NCBI RefSeq assembly: GCF_030704535.1 | Contig: NC_081817.1 | Span: forward strand, 3,177,001 to 3,241,000 | Direction: 5' to 3' | DNA length: 64,000 bases | Source: Vitis vinifera | Taxonomy: Eukaryota > Streptophyta > Magnoliopsida > Vitales > Vitaceae | In this document: piece by piece, positions 22,301 through 32,961 of the stretch | Numbering within the stretch: the first letter of the stretch is position 1 | Layout: each line of letters starts with the position of its first letter | The notes under the pieces: model-generated | Databases searched by the model: none | The model's input: the letters and a program-made list of their open reading frames with translations, nothing else | Told to the model about the DNA's origin: nothing | Made by a program: the position numbers and the translations under genes

Positions 22301-24663
22301 AAATCTAATGTAGAATCTTTGTCTACTTATTCCTATGACCATAAATTCATTTTCAATATTTAGCATTTGAATACAATAGAGTCCCCATAATATAATATGA
22401 TCCATAAAATTCCATGGATATACCTTCTTCAAAACCCATTCAATGCTTTGAGAAAGTCTTTTGCAGGATGTAGAATGAATTTTAGGAATGTTCAAAGCGC
22501 CAAGCAAAGCTTAAGCTACTTCCATACCCATATGAAACTAGCTCAAATATATGCTTGATATTCTCCTCCTATCTGGCTCTACCGGTGATGTATGATAAAA
22601 TGTCAAGAAATGAAAAATTAGTTTCTCCTCTCCAAGTGTATTGATGAGTCAACCAGGTCTAATCTCCCCTAAACTGCATGAGAGAATGTCACTTTAAAGG
22701 TCTAAAGCTAGTTTGTTGTACGCTTTGCTGAATCCTTTTCTCGTGTTCTATAACATTGCTGGTTAATTCATTGATAATGGTTTTGAGGATTGTGTTTTAT
22801 ATTGGAGTGGATCTTTTGCCCTCTACATTACTGATTCTTGTTTTTGTACAAGTGCTAGAAAAACTATTTGTCCCTTGTGTTTTTTGCATGTGTCCACTCA
22901 TAAAGAACATTGGCTTCCTTGGTTGCTTAGAAGTGAAGCAATCATTACATGTCTGAGTACAAATTGTGCAATTTTTTTTTTCACCTGATCCTATGTTTTT
23001 CCCTACTTTCATTCCTTAGCTTTGCTCTATTGCAAATTTCAGATTGGGATCTTGATTGATCTTTTCCTATGTTCATTTGGTCATAATCTTCTGTTAGAAG
23101 TTAACATCACAATTTGGTGGAGTATGACTGATGCAGTTGACAGATCAAAACCCAATGATGAGTGAATTGAAGGATCAGTGCATTGCTCTTAGGAAAGAAT
23201 TGGAGGAAAAGACAGATGACCTACAACACATGCAAAGCATTAATGAGGCTTTGATAGTTAAAGAGCAGATGAGTAACCGGGAATTGCAAAATGCCCGTAA
23301 AGAATTGATAAGTGTATGAGTTTACCTTCCTGATCTCTTTTCCTGCAAATATTTTTCTTTAATAATTGCAAATGGATTCAAATTGATACACTACTACCTT
23401 TTTGTTTTTCTAAAATTCATTTTTCAAAGTATGCTGATGAATGGAAGGTGCAAGTCAAGGTGCTAAATGGAATGGTCTCCTGGTCTGCCTTGCAGGGTTT
23501 GTACGATATGCAAAATAGCAGATCGTTGCTCGGAGTTAAAAAAATGGGGGAGGTTGATATGAAACCTTTTCACGATGCATGCTCAAAGAAGTTCCCCAAC
23601 AGAGATTTGCCCATTATATATACTACAATGTGCTCAACATGGCAGCATAGAGTAAAGGATTCTTCCTGGCATCCTTTTAAGATCATCAATGGAAGTCTAC
23701 AGGCATGTTTATGCACCTACACTAGACATATCATTGTACTTTTTTCAAATTGATGAAAACATTAACAAATATGTGAATACTGTCAACAGCTAGATAGGAA
23801 TATTTATTATTCTTCCTTCCATGGATTTGACCAATGGGGGTAGGCAAATATTTTACTTCTATGGAGCATGCAGTTGCCTTTAAATACTGTTTTTCTGTGT
23901 GGCAGCATTTAAATAAAACTAACAGATTCATTTTGAATGGTACAATAAATTAAGGACAAGTTCACCCGTCAGGGTGCCTAGTTGGTGAGGGTGAATGCTG
24001 GGATGTGTGGTAGAGGTACATGGTCATAGGTTCGATTCCTACTGCTGTGAACTCTAGGATTACTCGATACTGATTGTGGTGGGTGTGCTCAGCACATGAG
24101 GTTTGGGTCCAGTTATCAAAATAAATAAATAAATGAAGGGCAAGTTCTCTGGAAATCCAGTGTTAAATCTGATAGATACCTTGCAGCACTGCTTGGGATT
24201 TGAATTTATAAATTCATTCTCCAGAATGTGCTACATACATGGTACTTGAATATGTTGCCATTCTAATGTTACCATTGATTGTGGTGATGGCTTTATGTTT
24301 TTTATCAGAATTATATTTTTGTTAAATGGTATGAAAACAATCTAAAATGTTTCATGAACATGGGGGTATCCAATGCCCTGTTAAGTTCTACATTCACCAT
24401 CATGTTGTGTTGATTATAATGACCAAGGAATGCAGATCGATGAAGATGATGGTGAGCTGAAAGAGTTGAGAAACGATTTAGGTGAAGCAGCATACAAGGC
24501 GGTTACCAAAGCACTGTTGGAATTGGAAGAGTACAATCCAAGTGGGAGATACGAAGTTCCTGAACTTTGGAACTACAAGGAGGGAAAGAAAGCTAGTTTG
24601 GTAGAGACCATTGAGTACGTAATCAAGCAATGGAAGACTCAAAAGGGTAAAAGAAAGCGTTAA
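16341..24663 (+). CDS. XH-only paralogue of IDN2/FDM (lacks zf-XS and XS domains)
   Basis: Five exons join in frame: 16341-16620 (exon opens at 16322), 22047-22174, 23137-23313, 23496-23702 and 24436-24663, giving about 339 residues. The first exon codes for coiled coil and carries an internal duplication: the motif NQRLLEMEH occurs twice, 38 residues apart. Later exons give more coiled coil and a complete XH domain ([23 protein letters not shown], ending QKGKRKR). The match to gene 1 begins just after its XS domain; the RNA-binding half is absent upstream. In the family XH mediates pairing between members, so this protein could join IDN2/FDM complexes without binding RNA (inference). Intron 1 (16621-22046) holds a copia element, intron 4 (23703-24435) a SINE and a GC donor. 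Exons equivalent to gene 1 exon 3 and the start of exon 4 are missing or reduced. The frame is open throughout, so it may be expressed, but a decaying partial duplicate is possible. Confidence 0.75.
16626..16778 (-). repeat. 3' LTR of copia element
   Basis: 153 bp with TG...CA ends. It lacks an inserted stretch ACTAAAATA present in the 5' LTR. Confidence 0.93.
16786..17034 (-). pseudogene. Copia RNase H C-terminal fragment
   Basis: Reads CDNQAALHI, then HFIRKKI and [10 protein letters not shown], the standard C-terminal motifs of copia RNase H. The frame continues from the reverse transcriptase segment upstream after a break near 17035-17231. It ends at the purine tract, as expected for the end of pol. 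Confidence 0.9.
17232..18300 (-). pseudogene. Copia reverse transcriptase, interrupted
   Basis: The 198-codon open part (17232-17828) contains the catalytic YVDDIV motif and the [20 protein letters not shown] and RPDISF motifs of the RVT_2 family. Further N-terminal RT sequence ([20 protein letters not shown] and [15 protein letters not shown] words) lies in 17829-18300 but is cut by stops. Therefore inactive. Confidence 0.9.
18319..19247 (-). pseudogene. Copia integrase C-terminal part, frameshifted
   Basis: The frame at 18399-19247 gives integrase core motifs LRSDNAREY and [15 protein letters not shown], then loses sense near the end of the core. The downstream integrase motif ([16 protein letters not shown] type) appears in a second frame at 18319-18771. 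A frameshift between them explains the overlap. Confidence 0.88.
19307..20880 (-). pseudogene. Copia gag, zinc knuckle and protease, with early stop
   Basis: The open part (19307-20539 and upstream) holds a UBN2-type gag, a zinc-knuckle-like [11 protein letters not shown], the protease active site [11 protein letters not shown], the GAG pre-integrase motif HNHLGHPS and the start of the integrase ([10 protein letters not shown]). Upstream in the same frame gag sequence continues to about 20880 but is cut by TAG at 20651-20653. The right end stops at 19307, where integrase is lost by a frame break. Confidence 0.9.
20881..21551 (-). other. Untranslated leader of copia element
   Basis: Between primer-binding site and gag, with higher GC than the host introns around it. 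It shows no domain. Its ORFs are composition-driven. Confidence 0.6.
21552..21563 (-). other. Primer-binding site (tRNA-iMet) of copia element
   Basis: TGGTATCAGAGC on the minus strand, directly adjoining the 5' LTR. Confidence 0.93.
21564..21726 (-). repeat. 5' LTR of copia element
   Basis: 163 bp starting TGTGAAAAGAG. The end is mutated to ATCTAATA, where the other copy has ATCTAACA. Confidence 0.93.
23948..24147 (+). mobile_element. tRNA-derived SINE in intron 4 of XS/XH gene 2
   Basis: The body 23964-24131 starts with an A-box-like TGCCTAGTTGGTGAGG (about 23975) and has a B box GGTTCGATTCCT (24029-24040), the internal Pol III promoter of tRNA-related genes. The 3' tail is a simple (AAAT)n repeat. 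It is flanked by a 16-bp target duplication, with two mismatches, at 23948-23963 and 24132-24147 (AATTAAGGACAAGTTC and AATGAAGGGCAAGTTC). It lies in sense orientation in the intron. Confidence 0.9.
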
Positions 24664-24679
24664 CTTCAGCATCTCCGAT

Positions 24680-24900
24680 GTAAGTACTACAAATTTTATT
24701 TTTTATTTTTGAACCGTTTGATAAGAACCGTATTCATACAATGCAATTATAATTAAAACTCAAACTTCACCAAATGATAAGAGTCCTATTGTTTCACTCT
24801 TGTGGGGAATGTGATGGTGAGACTATTTGGTAGTTGATGAATATGAATTTTACAAAATCTAGCTTAGATGTTGTCTTAACAATTCTTTTTGATCTTGCAG
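24680..24900 (+). other. 3'UTR intron of XS/XH gene 2
   Basis: Donor CCGAT|GTAAGTAC and acceptor GATCTTGCAG|TGG enclose 221 bp downstream of the stop at 24663. Both sites are near consensus. The final exon would then run to about 25080. Confidence 0.6.
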
Positions 24901-25089
24901 TGGTTACATTTATATGTTTTCAGACTAAAATGATGCATGGATAACAATGATGAAGAGAGCTACGCAGAGATTTGGGTTCTTTTGATGATGGTTTTTATTT
25001 TATTTTGTCTGTGAATACCTTGTTGGTCTATTGGGATGTTCTAACCTTTTGCTTTTAGTAGTAAAAGAAATAGAGAAGTGAAAAACTTG

Positions 25090-26550
25090 TTAAAAAAGGT
25101 TGTACAGTCCTTTTTTTTTTTTTAACTTCTAAGAAGTTATTTGAATAGGGGTTATACTTTAAGAATTAGTTAGTTGATTAGTAATGTCATGATCTTGTTT
25201 TTCATATTTGAGTTGATTATAAATATGAGTGAGTGATTTTTGTTTCAAATTTAATTGCCGGGAAAAGTGTGTTTTCATATAGTCATATGGAAAAAAAAAG
25301 GATAAAATAGGAACCCAAGTTTATAAAATACAAATTTTAAGCAGTTATCTAAAAATAATTACCATTTCATGTACTTTTTGATCAAATGTAGTATTTTTTA
25401 CTATTCAAGTACTATCTTTTAATGATATAAGTACGACATTTGATTATTTTATGTACTATTGATAAGTGCATGAAACTTGAATTATTTTTAGAGAGTTTCT
25501 GGTTTATAATTATTTTTACGTAAACGTGTGGAAACACATTTTAGAGTATTTTGAGAAATTATCCTAAAAGGAGGTTATTTTTTTAAATAAATTATAAGGT
25601 TGTATTATGAGAAACAATAGAAATAAGTAGAATATTTTGAAAAACCTTTTCTTTTTCATCACATGTAAGTGCATATGGACTTTAGGGAGAGAATAAATGG
25701 AAATAGCCTTTTTCTAAATTTTGGTTTTAAAGTAGAATTTCTATTTTTCTAAATAATTATTTTTAAGAACTATTTTCAATAATTATTTTTTAAAAGTTTT
25801 CAAAAACATCATCAAACATGCTTATGACTTTTAAGGGTTTCATTAAAAATAGTTATTTCATTTGTCGTATTTATCAAATGATTTTCCACTCACATTATTA
25901 CAAGTGTTTTGACCTAAACTCCCATATGGTAATATCAACTTGATCCCTTATATAAGATCAACACTAGATTGCTCTCTCGCAAAGTGGTATTGACTTCGCC
26001 ACTCGTAAGGGTGGTGTCAACGCATACGTCTTTGATTTTGTGAAGGGCGGGAGGGAAGAGGTGAGGTATGGGTGCGGATGTGGGGGGTTCTTTAAGTATG
26101 TATCACCATATGACCTCTCCAGTTGGTTTCCACACTCCTCGGAGATGTCCTACATGATGTTATTATGTTTGTTGGAGCATATAAAGCAAGGTTCCCGAGA
26201 TCCTACATGGCCCTAGTGCACCATCATAATTTGCCCTCCTACTGAAGAGTTCTTGAGACATTAAGGGCTTTGGCTTGAAAGATGGAGTCGGAGGCTCATC
26301 GAGGTGGGATAGATTGTGCATGTATCAAACCCATTTCGACTAAATCATGAGAAGGGGAGCGTATTGGCGCTAAAGGATCCACCACCATCCACTGCCGTAT
26401 GACATTATGAGCATAAGAATATTAGTATAAAAATAGTTGATAAGTGCTTGGAAACTTCCCATTAATTGGACCTCATCAACCAATGAGGTTTAACCTATGG
26501 CCTTTCTATAGTGTTTAAAGGTTCATTTGTAAATGACACAAAAAGATAAT
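25090..26550. other. Intergenic spacer with a degraded GC-richer island
   Basis: Mostly AT-rich. A stretch at about 25960-26400 is GC-richer than its surroundings (GGGCGGGAGGG-like words) but codes for nothing recognisable. It could be an old transposon fragment. Confidence 0.45.
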
Positions 26551-26552
26551 CA

Positions 26553-26803
26553 CTAAGGTGGTGTTTGTTTTTTTGGCTTTTTGCTGAAAATCATTTAGTT
26601 TTAAAATTTAGGTTGTTTGTTTTTTTATTTTTTCATGACTTATTATAAACTTTTTACTAAATAGAAAAAATAACATAATGATTTTTTTACTTTTTAATAC
26701 TTAATAGAAATAAAATACTACAAAAACAAACAACCTAATATTTAATACTATTAAGTATTAAAGTTCTATTTAAAATTAAGTAAAAAAACAAACACCACCT
26801 AAG
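26553..26803. mobile_element. MITE-like element with AGGTGGTGTTTG terminal inverted repeats
   Basis: The left end AAGGTGGTGTTTGTTTTTTT (from 26555) and the right end AAAAAAACAAACACCACCT (26782-26800) are inverted copies of each other over about 19 bp. The interior is AT-rich and non-coding, about 250 bp, the size of a MITE. The end resembles hAT-type MITEs; a clean 8-bp target duplication is not visible. A diverged relative of the interior lies at about 60440-60625. Confidence 0.75.
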
Positions 26804-26809
26804 ACTATT

Positions 26810-27500
26810 CTTGGTTTAAAGGCGCTCTCTAATGTGCTATGTCCTCTATAAGGGATCACTGCCACTCATACCCCACAATTTTCTTTCGATATGCCTTATT
26901 TTATTAGAGAGCATGATATAAATTGTGAACTCAAATCTTATAAGTTAGTAGTTTAATATGATAATAATATCTCATTTGACGGAAGGTCGTGTATTTAGAG
27001 GGTGATTGTGATTATTTGCGAAGATGCTAAAAAATATGCTATACATTGTGTATCCAATTAATAATTTAAAATAAATCAAATTGAAGTTTAAGATTTGATT
27101 TTTCCATGATAAATCATTATATTAAATTTAGAGTATGTTGAATAATGATTTTAAAAAGCCTTTTTATTTTTTATTTTTTTAACTTAAAAATTTTCATCTT
27201 TTTAATTCTTAAGAATAATAAAAATACTTTTTACCATTACTATTAAACACACTTTTAGTCGAGTGAATTTTTCTTTTAAAAGTGGACCAACTCACTTTTT
27301 TACACTTCTACCCTCCATGTATTCCACGTCCAAACCTTTTTTGTTTTCAAAATTTATTAATTTAAATTTAATTTTTATAATTTTTGTGCTGTTAAAGCTT
27401 GAAATTTTTTTAAATTTAAATTTTATCACTTTTTTTATGGCATTATTATTAATTTTTGGAAATTATCTCTTTTATCTCTGAAAAAAAAAACACGCAGAGC
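26810..27500. other. AT-rich intergenic spacer
   Basis: No gene or bounded repeat recognised. Short ORFs here are products of low-complexity sequence. Confidence 0.45.
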
Positions 27501-27532
27501 CCAAACAACGCCCTAAAGTCCCAATATTTTAG

Positions 27533-27596
27533 TATAAATACATACTTTCATCACCTCTTCCTCAGCCTGCGACAGCAAAACCCTAACCCTAAACCC
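27533..27596 (+). promoter_or_regulatory. TATA box plus telo-box promoter without an evident gene
   Basis: TATAAATA at 27533-27540 is followed about 25 bp later by a pyrimidine-rich start region (CACCTCTTCCTC), and by AAAACCCTAACCCTAAACCC at 27577-27596 (overlapping telo-boxes). A CT-rich leader follows. In plants this layout is typical of ribosomal-protein and snoRNA genes. Confidence 0.6.
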
Positions 27597-28400
27597 AATC
27601 TGCCGCATCTCTCTCTCCTTCCTTTCTCAATAGTCTGTTTTTTTATTTTGCAGTTTTGTAGTTGTTTTTTTCTCTTGAGTGTAGGGTATGGGCTGTGATT
27701 ACAAAGAGAGAGGGCTAGAGTGGGGTTTCAGCTCGATCCGATTTGCAGGAAAGATGGAAATGACGCGAAAATGAAGATGAAGATGCCGCCTTCGTATGAA
27801 GGATTTGGCGTCTCTCTGAAATCATCGTTGTCGTCTTTATCTTTCTTCGTTGGACTTAGGGTTTGCCCACAATGACAGAATCATTCCCAAAAATACACTT
27901 GATATGAGCCCAGATTTACAAGCTCATATTAATTGTTGTTCGCGATGACGATGATGCGTATGATTATGTTAATTCTTTGTTTGTTTTTATTTTCTTTTTT
28001 AATGAATTTGCACTTGTTGCGTGGATTGAGAGAAGCCCTGTTCATGGATTCTCATAATGAAGCAACGGTGCATAGAGAGAAAGTCCGATTACTATTTCAA
28101 AGTAGTAATTTGGGCAGCGGCCAGACAACCGTAGAGATGCTTTCCACAGATGACGGGTCATTCGTCCCGCTTTTGTCTACTGATTCCATCTCACATTTCT
28201 GTTTTTTTTTTTCTTCTGATTTTCGACTTCGATTTTTCTATTCAATGAACTTTTTCTTTGCTGAGATTCTTGTTCTCAGAAATTTGGAATTACCTCGGAC
28301 TTTATTTATTTATTTATATAATTTTTTCGATTTTTACTTGATGAAAGCTGTTTGGTTGAGGTTGGTAGTTGAAAGTGGAGATTAATGAACCCACTACAAG
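27597..28400 (+). other. Transcript-like region, no convincing protein
   Basis: Downstream of the telo-box promoter the composition is richer in GC and resembles an exon (27690-28200), but all ATG frames are short (for example a 16-codon frame MKMKMPPSYEGFG... near 27774). A 150-codon frame at 27933-28385 has no family resemblance. A small hairpin (ATTACTA...TAGTAAT) lies near 28090-28111. It may be a noncoding RNA, a small-peptide gene or the 5' end of a decayed gene. Confidence 0.35.
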
Positions 28401-29150
28401 CCCCATTCTTCCCCTGTTTATTTGATTAATCCTCAGTTTGAAAATCTAATTCTCCATTATAAATTTGGGATTATTTGATCTTTTAAATCAATTAATTCTT
28501 CTTGGTTATTATCATTTCTATGTATCTAAGAATCTTAGTAGCAAATTCCTAAGAAATTAACCAAATAAGTTGAAGATTTTCTTGGATTGAATATGCCTTT
28601 TGTGGGGAGCCAAACAGAAACTCATCATATCCATTATTTCATCAACACAGGAGTTGATGATAGTAGCGGTATAAGCTTGATGTATGTTGAAGCAGTATAG
28701 AGGGATGGAGAGCCAACAGTCAAAAAGGTCTGTGTCTCCTCATTATCTGAAGCCACTATCATAAAAAGTATGTACTGGTGTCATCAAAAATGAAAATGCA
28801 AAATCGTTTAATCATCTTCATTATTATTTTTGGATAAAAATGTTTTTTTAACAATTTTTTAATTCATATCTTATAACATTTTTCAATAAAAAATTGAAGG
28901 ATAAAATAAAAACTTAAGGATTTTTTAAATATAGTTATTATCTTATCCTTTTTAATCAGAATGTTTTTATAATTTCTTGGGTATGGTTTCTCTCTGCACA
29001 TCCAACATGACCTTAAGATAGCAATTTGGATGGTAATTTCATATTTGTATATCATATAAACTTTCAATCTTGTAAATGATATGAAAAATCAGCATCTCAA
29101 TTTTTTTGAAGTGAAAAATTGTTTTAAAATAGAAAAACATAATAAGGATG
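28401..29150. other. AT-rich intergenic spacer
   Basis: Nothing recognisable apart from simple A/T tracts. Confidence 0.4.
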
Positions 29151-29578
29151 AGAAGTCCTTCATAATATGTACAAACCTAATAAAAAAAAACCGAGTAAAT
29201 CTCCTCTAAATAAGGAGGGCTATACAAAAAAAATAAAATAAGGCTTATACATGTATAATGAATCTAGAGACCTTATAGCCTCAACCTTAAGGTGTGCAAA
29301 TCTACACCAATTAAGTTGAATTACATTCAAAGGAAGGAGTTTAAAAATGTCTGCATAGTAAACCCAAAAAAAAATATAGGAAGCCAATCATATATCAATT
29401 CCAATGTCCTCCAAGTATCCTTAAAAAACTTAGTGTTCCTTTCTCTTCATATAATCCACAGCAAAGAGAGACACGTAATTCTTTAGAGAGTTTTATTTTT
29501 ATTAGAATTCCCAAAACACTTGAAGGAAATCATCATTATATCGTGAATACTGTTTAGTTGAACCCAATCCATCATTGT

Positions 29579-29960
29579 CTATGAAAAAATCAAACCCAAT
29601 TTATCCTCGGTCAAAAACCCACGGCCAAAAACCCAAAGTGATTGGACACATAAGAAGAGATGATTAATAGTCTCACTACTCCCCTTGTAGATGATACACC
29701 AATTAGGGTTAACGGTTTTGAAAGACCTTATCAATTGGAACATATCATTGATATTTATCTTTTTATGTGTCACTAATCAAGTAAAGATCCTGATTTAGAA
29801 AGAAATTTGACTTCCACAAAAAATTAGTATGATAGAAAGGGATAGAATTTGACAAATTGGATAAAGTTGAAAAATGCAAATTTTCTAAGAAAGCTCTTAA
29901 AGATGACGAAATCCAAGCTTTCACATATGGAATGGAGGACGGAACTCAAATTTTCGCATT
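29579..29960 (-). pseudogene. L1-type LINE remnant (zf-RVT region)
   Basis: The minus-strand frame reads NDMFQLIRSFKTVNPNWCIIY then GSSETINHLFLCVQSLWVFG. This is the zinc-binding zf-RVT motif (W/CxxC...GE-T-HLFLxC...LW) found at the C-terminus of plant LINE ORF2. The second Cys pair is partly lost, and upstream frames contain stops. It is a dead fragment. The limits are uncertain. Confidence 0.75.
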
Positions 29961-31165
29961 TGGAATATAAGGAGATAAATGAACACTAGAAAGTAGAGAC
30001 AATAGTTTTTTAAGATCCACAATTTCCGCATTAGATGGATTGGAAGCATTATTAGCTAGGATAGCTAAAATAGAAAGGCTTTTTGTTGTGGTGACTCTTA
30101 ACCGTTCTAAAAATTATAAGCAAAAAGGTTGATCTCTCACCACAAATGTGAAATAAAAAATAAAAATGAAAAATGGTTTCCATTTCCTTTTTTTTATAAT
30201 GTAAGATGTTTTTAACAAATGAAAATAAAAAATTATTTTAAAGTGTATGTAGGGATATTATTGTCATTTCATTTTCATTCTTATTCTCATTATTATCTAA
30301 CATTAAAATTGAAACAACTGATGCCGTACATGCAATCAAATATAAAAATTAGAATCACTAAATTTGTTTCTATTCAAGAAGACATCAATAAAAAGTAAAT
30401 ATTTATTCTTATCCCTCATTCTCATATATCAAATATAGTCTAAGATTAATTTTATAAGGAGTTGTGATGTCTCAAATTTCGTTGAATTAATTTATTCTAT
30501 TTATAAATTTTATTTTTTGGGAAGATTTTAGGGAGGAGGTATTTAACAAATCTCTTAAAAAAAAATTTATACACCAAGTATTGGGATACAAAATGGTAAA
30601 ATTAGAATTTGAAACCTGAGGTGTGAGTGAAATGAAATCAACTAGTAAAGTAATTACAATTCAAACCATCAAATACGGTCAAAATATTTTGATGCAGTTC
30701 GCTTACCTAATATAAGTTTACTAATTTTATATTAAAATATAAAAATTTCTAATTATGAATATATACATATATTTCAATTTACAAATAAATAAATAACTAA
30801 AGTAAAATTTTATATGTTTCAAAAATTCATAATATTTTTAATTAATAAATAAAATTATAAACAAGTCCAATATTAAAAAATTAATTTAAATTTTATATAC
30901 TGCATATATTATAATTTAAAATTAATTAACATTTTAAAAATAAAATTTAAATTTAAAAATAATAGAGGGGTTATGCGAGAACCTTTTAAAATAATTATTT
31001 AAAACTTCATTGTCCATCCAAGTAATTTCTGCTATGGTATGCGTGCCCATAGCACTATGCTTGTTAACCAGGGCTGGGCCTCCTCTTTGCTTTTGCACTC
31101 GCTAAGAAAGGAAAGAGTAGTGAAGACAAATAGGTAAATAAGGTAAAATATATTAAAGAAAGGCA
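29961..31165. other. AT-rich intergenic spacer
   Basis: No gene found. Long A/T tracts, especially 30720-30960, resemble decayed MITEs but have no clear ends. Confidence 0.45.
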
Positions 31166-31173
31166 GCTGCGGG

Positions 31174-31181
31174 CTATATAA
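31174..31181 (+). promoter_or_regulatory. TATA-box-like CTATATAA, plus strand
   Basis: CTATATAA in a GC-richer context, followed after about 30 bp by a CT-rich leader-like stretch to 31250. No plus-strand protein follows, and the expansin lies convergent to it on the minus strand. A transcript starting here would be antisense to the expansin 3' end (inference). Confidence 0.35.
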
Positions 31182-31443
31182 CTTTGCAGCCGCTTCAGCT
31201 CCCCAAGTTTTCACTTTTCGCTTCCTCCCTCCTTTTTTCCATTTCACCATCAAAACCAGACAAAAGAAAAAAGTTACACCAAATCCCGACTCTCCCTCTC
31301 ATTTTTCCCACTCTTTTACCTCTTCACTCTCCACTTTCAAAATTTCAACAAAAACACAAAAAAAAAAAAAAAAACAAAATAGATAGAAAAAGAAAAGGCA
31401 TAGTCTAGGGATTTTGGTCTTGTAGAAGCGTGGGAAATTTGAA

Positions 31444-32961
31444 TCAGACCCTGAAATTTTTTCCCGAGAAAGTTTGGCCGAATTGCCAATTGGAGGGCAC
31501 GATGTTCCATGAGGTGGAGGTGCGGTGGTCACTCCCTGTGACCCTGAAGGAGAGTGACTGACCAACCAAAACTGCATTAGATTGCCAGTTCTGACCCCAG
31601 TTGCGGCTCAAGCTCATCCACCCGGTTTTAGATCCTTTCACGCTAGCCTTCACTATATCACCTGCACCCGCCACGTTGGTGATCAGAACCAAGTTGAAGT
31701 AACGGAAGCCGTTGATAGTGAATCTGATTCCTCCTTGCTTTCGGCACGGCACCCTACAAAAAAACACATCAATCACACGAGGGCTATTTAGTAATTTACT
31801 CAATATTGAGTTAGGCTGCTACGCGGTTTCTTTAATTGTAGATCAGATGATCGTGTAAATACGCGGGAACTGTGGGTTTGGGCCCACTTGTTGAAATGGA
31901 GTTGACATGCCTGATGATTCTCTGATTATAGATATGGACGGATCTGATTCTCTTGAAAAAACCAAGTACTCTTGTTTTTTCATCAGAAAAGTGTACAGAA
32001 CAAAAGATTAATAGTCAGAAGATCAATAATATTTTCCTTACAAGCGAGTCAGCCGATCAGACTGCTGTATTCAATTACCTACAAGTTATGTTACTAATGG
32101 ACGGCCATGATTCACTTGGAAAAACAAGGTACTGCGTCACATCATAATAATGTACGGATATATGAGAAATCAGAGACCAATCATATTGTCCATACAAGAA
32201 AGTCAGACAATCTGACCGCTGTGTTTAATCCCAAGTATACGTTTACGACATATATTTTCATTGCTCAATCAGCGGCTGGAACGGCACCGTTTTAGAAACA
32301 GTGCCGTTTTCACACCCTAGAAGTGTGTTAGTGGACTATGGCGATAGTCCGAAGGACAAATGGGAAAGGTGGTGGAAAAGAAGCTCACCGGCGGAAAGAG
32401 ACTGGGACGATGCCGGCGCGGTACTCGGCGATCTTGAGGAACATAGGCATGGCGAGGTCGAAGTGGGGGCGAGGAGGGTTGCACCAGCCACCATTGTCGC
32501 TGGGAAGAGCGTAGTTCGGTGGGCAGAAGTTGGTGGCGGTGATTAAGATGGAGGGACTCCCGGAATGGCACCATTCTGGGTCGTTGGCACACTTGAGCTC
32601 GAAGCATGCCCCACAACTCAGCCCATTGTTGAACAGCGCCGTGCTCAGCGCCGCCGTGTTCACACCGTAACCTTGGCTGTACAAGTTTCCGTACCCACAA
32701 GCCCCACCTGTAAAAGCAACCAACACACAAACGCATTGACTACATTAAAAACCTGGTGGATTTAGGCATGCAAATGGGTCGAACAGAAGCCTTGGTCTGT
32801 GTTGGTACAGTACCCATAGTTCCAGAGGCGTCACTGCCGCCATAGAAAGTAGCATGAGCGCTCTGCCACCCCCCGCCAGTGTAAACCCCGGGGATTCTAG
32901 CTTCACCCAGCTTCAAAACCGAAGCCATAGCCACGAAGCATACAACAGCCACAAGACCCAT
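31444..32961 (-). CDS. Alpha-expansin (EXPA family)
   Basis: Three exons on the minus strand, 32961-32814, 32707-32389 and 31753-31444, join to 258 residues, the normal family length. Both introns are GT-AG; the second is 635 bp. A signal peptide (about residues 1-21, ending GEA) sends it to the cell wall. The GH45-like domain has GGACGYG (about 50-56), eight Cys, and the HFD motif (about 131-133). The C-terminal half is the CBM63-like domain with spaced Trp residues ([14 protein letters not shown]) and ends FSGKNFRV. Expansins loosen cellulose-xyloglucan contacts at acid pH without hydrolysis during cell growth. The start is the only Met before the signal peptide. All key residues are present, so it is likely functional. 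The exact EXPA number cannot be given from this window. Confidence 0.96.

Noticed and set aside
23970-24045. tRNA gene
   Set aside because: A and B boxes are present, but the cloverleaf arms do not pair, and the (AAAT)n tail with flanking duplication marks a SINE.
27577-27596. Interstitial telomere repeat
   Set aside because: Only about two and a half imperfect AAACCCT units, placed just after a TATA box. A telo-box promoter element explains it better.
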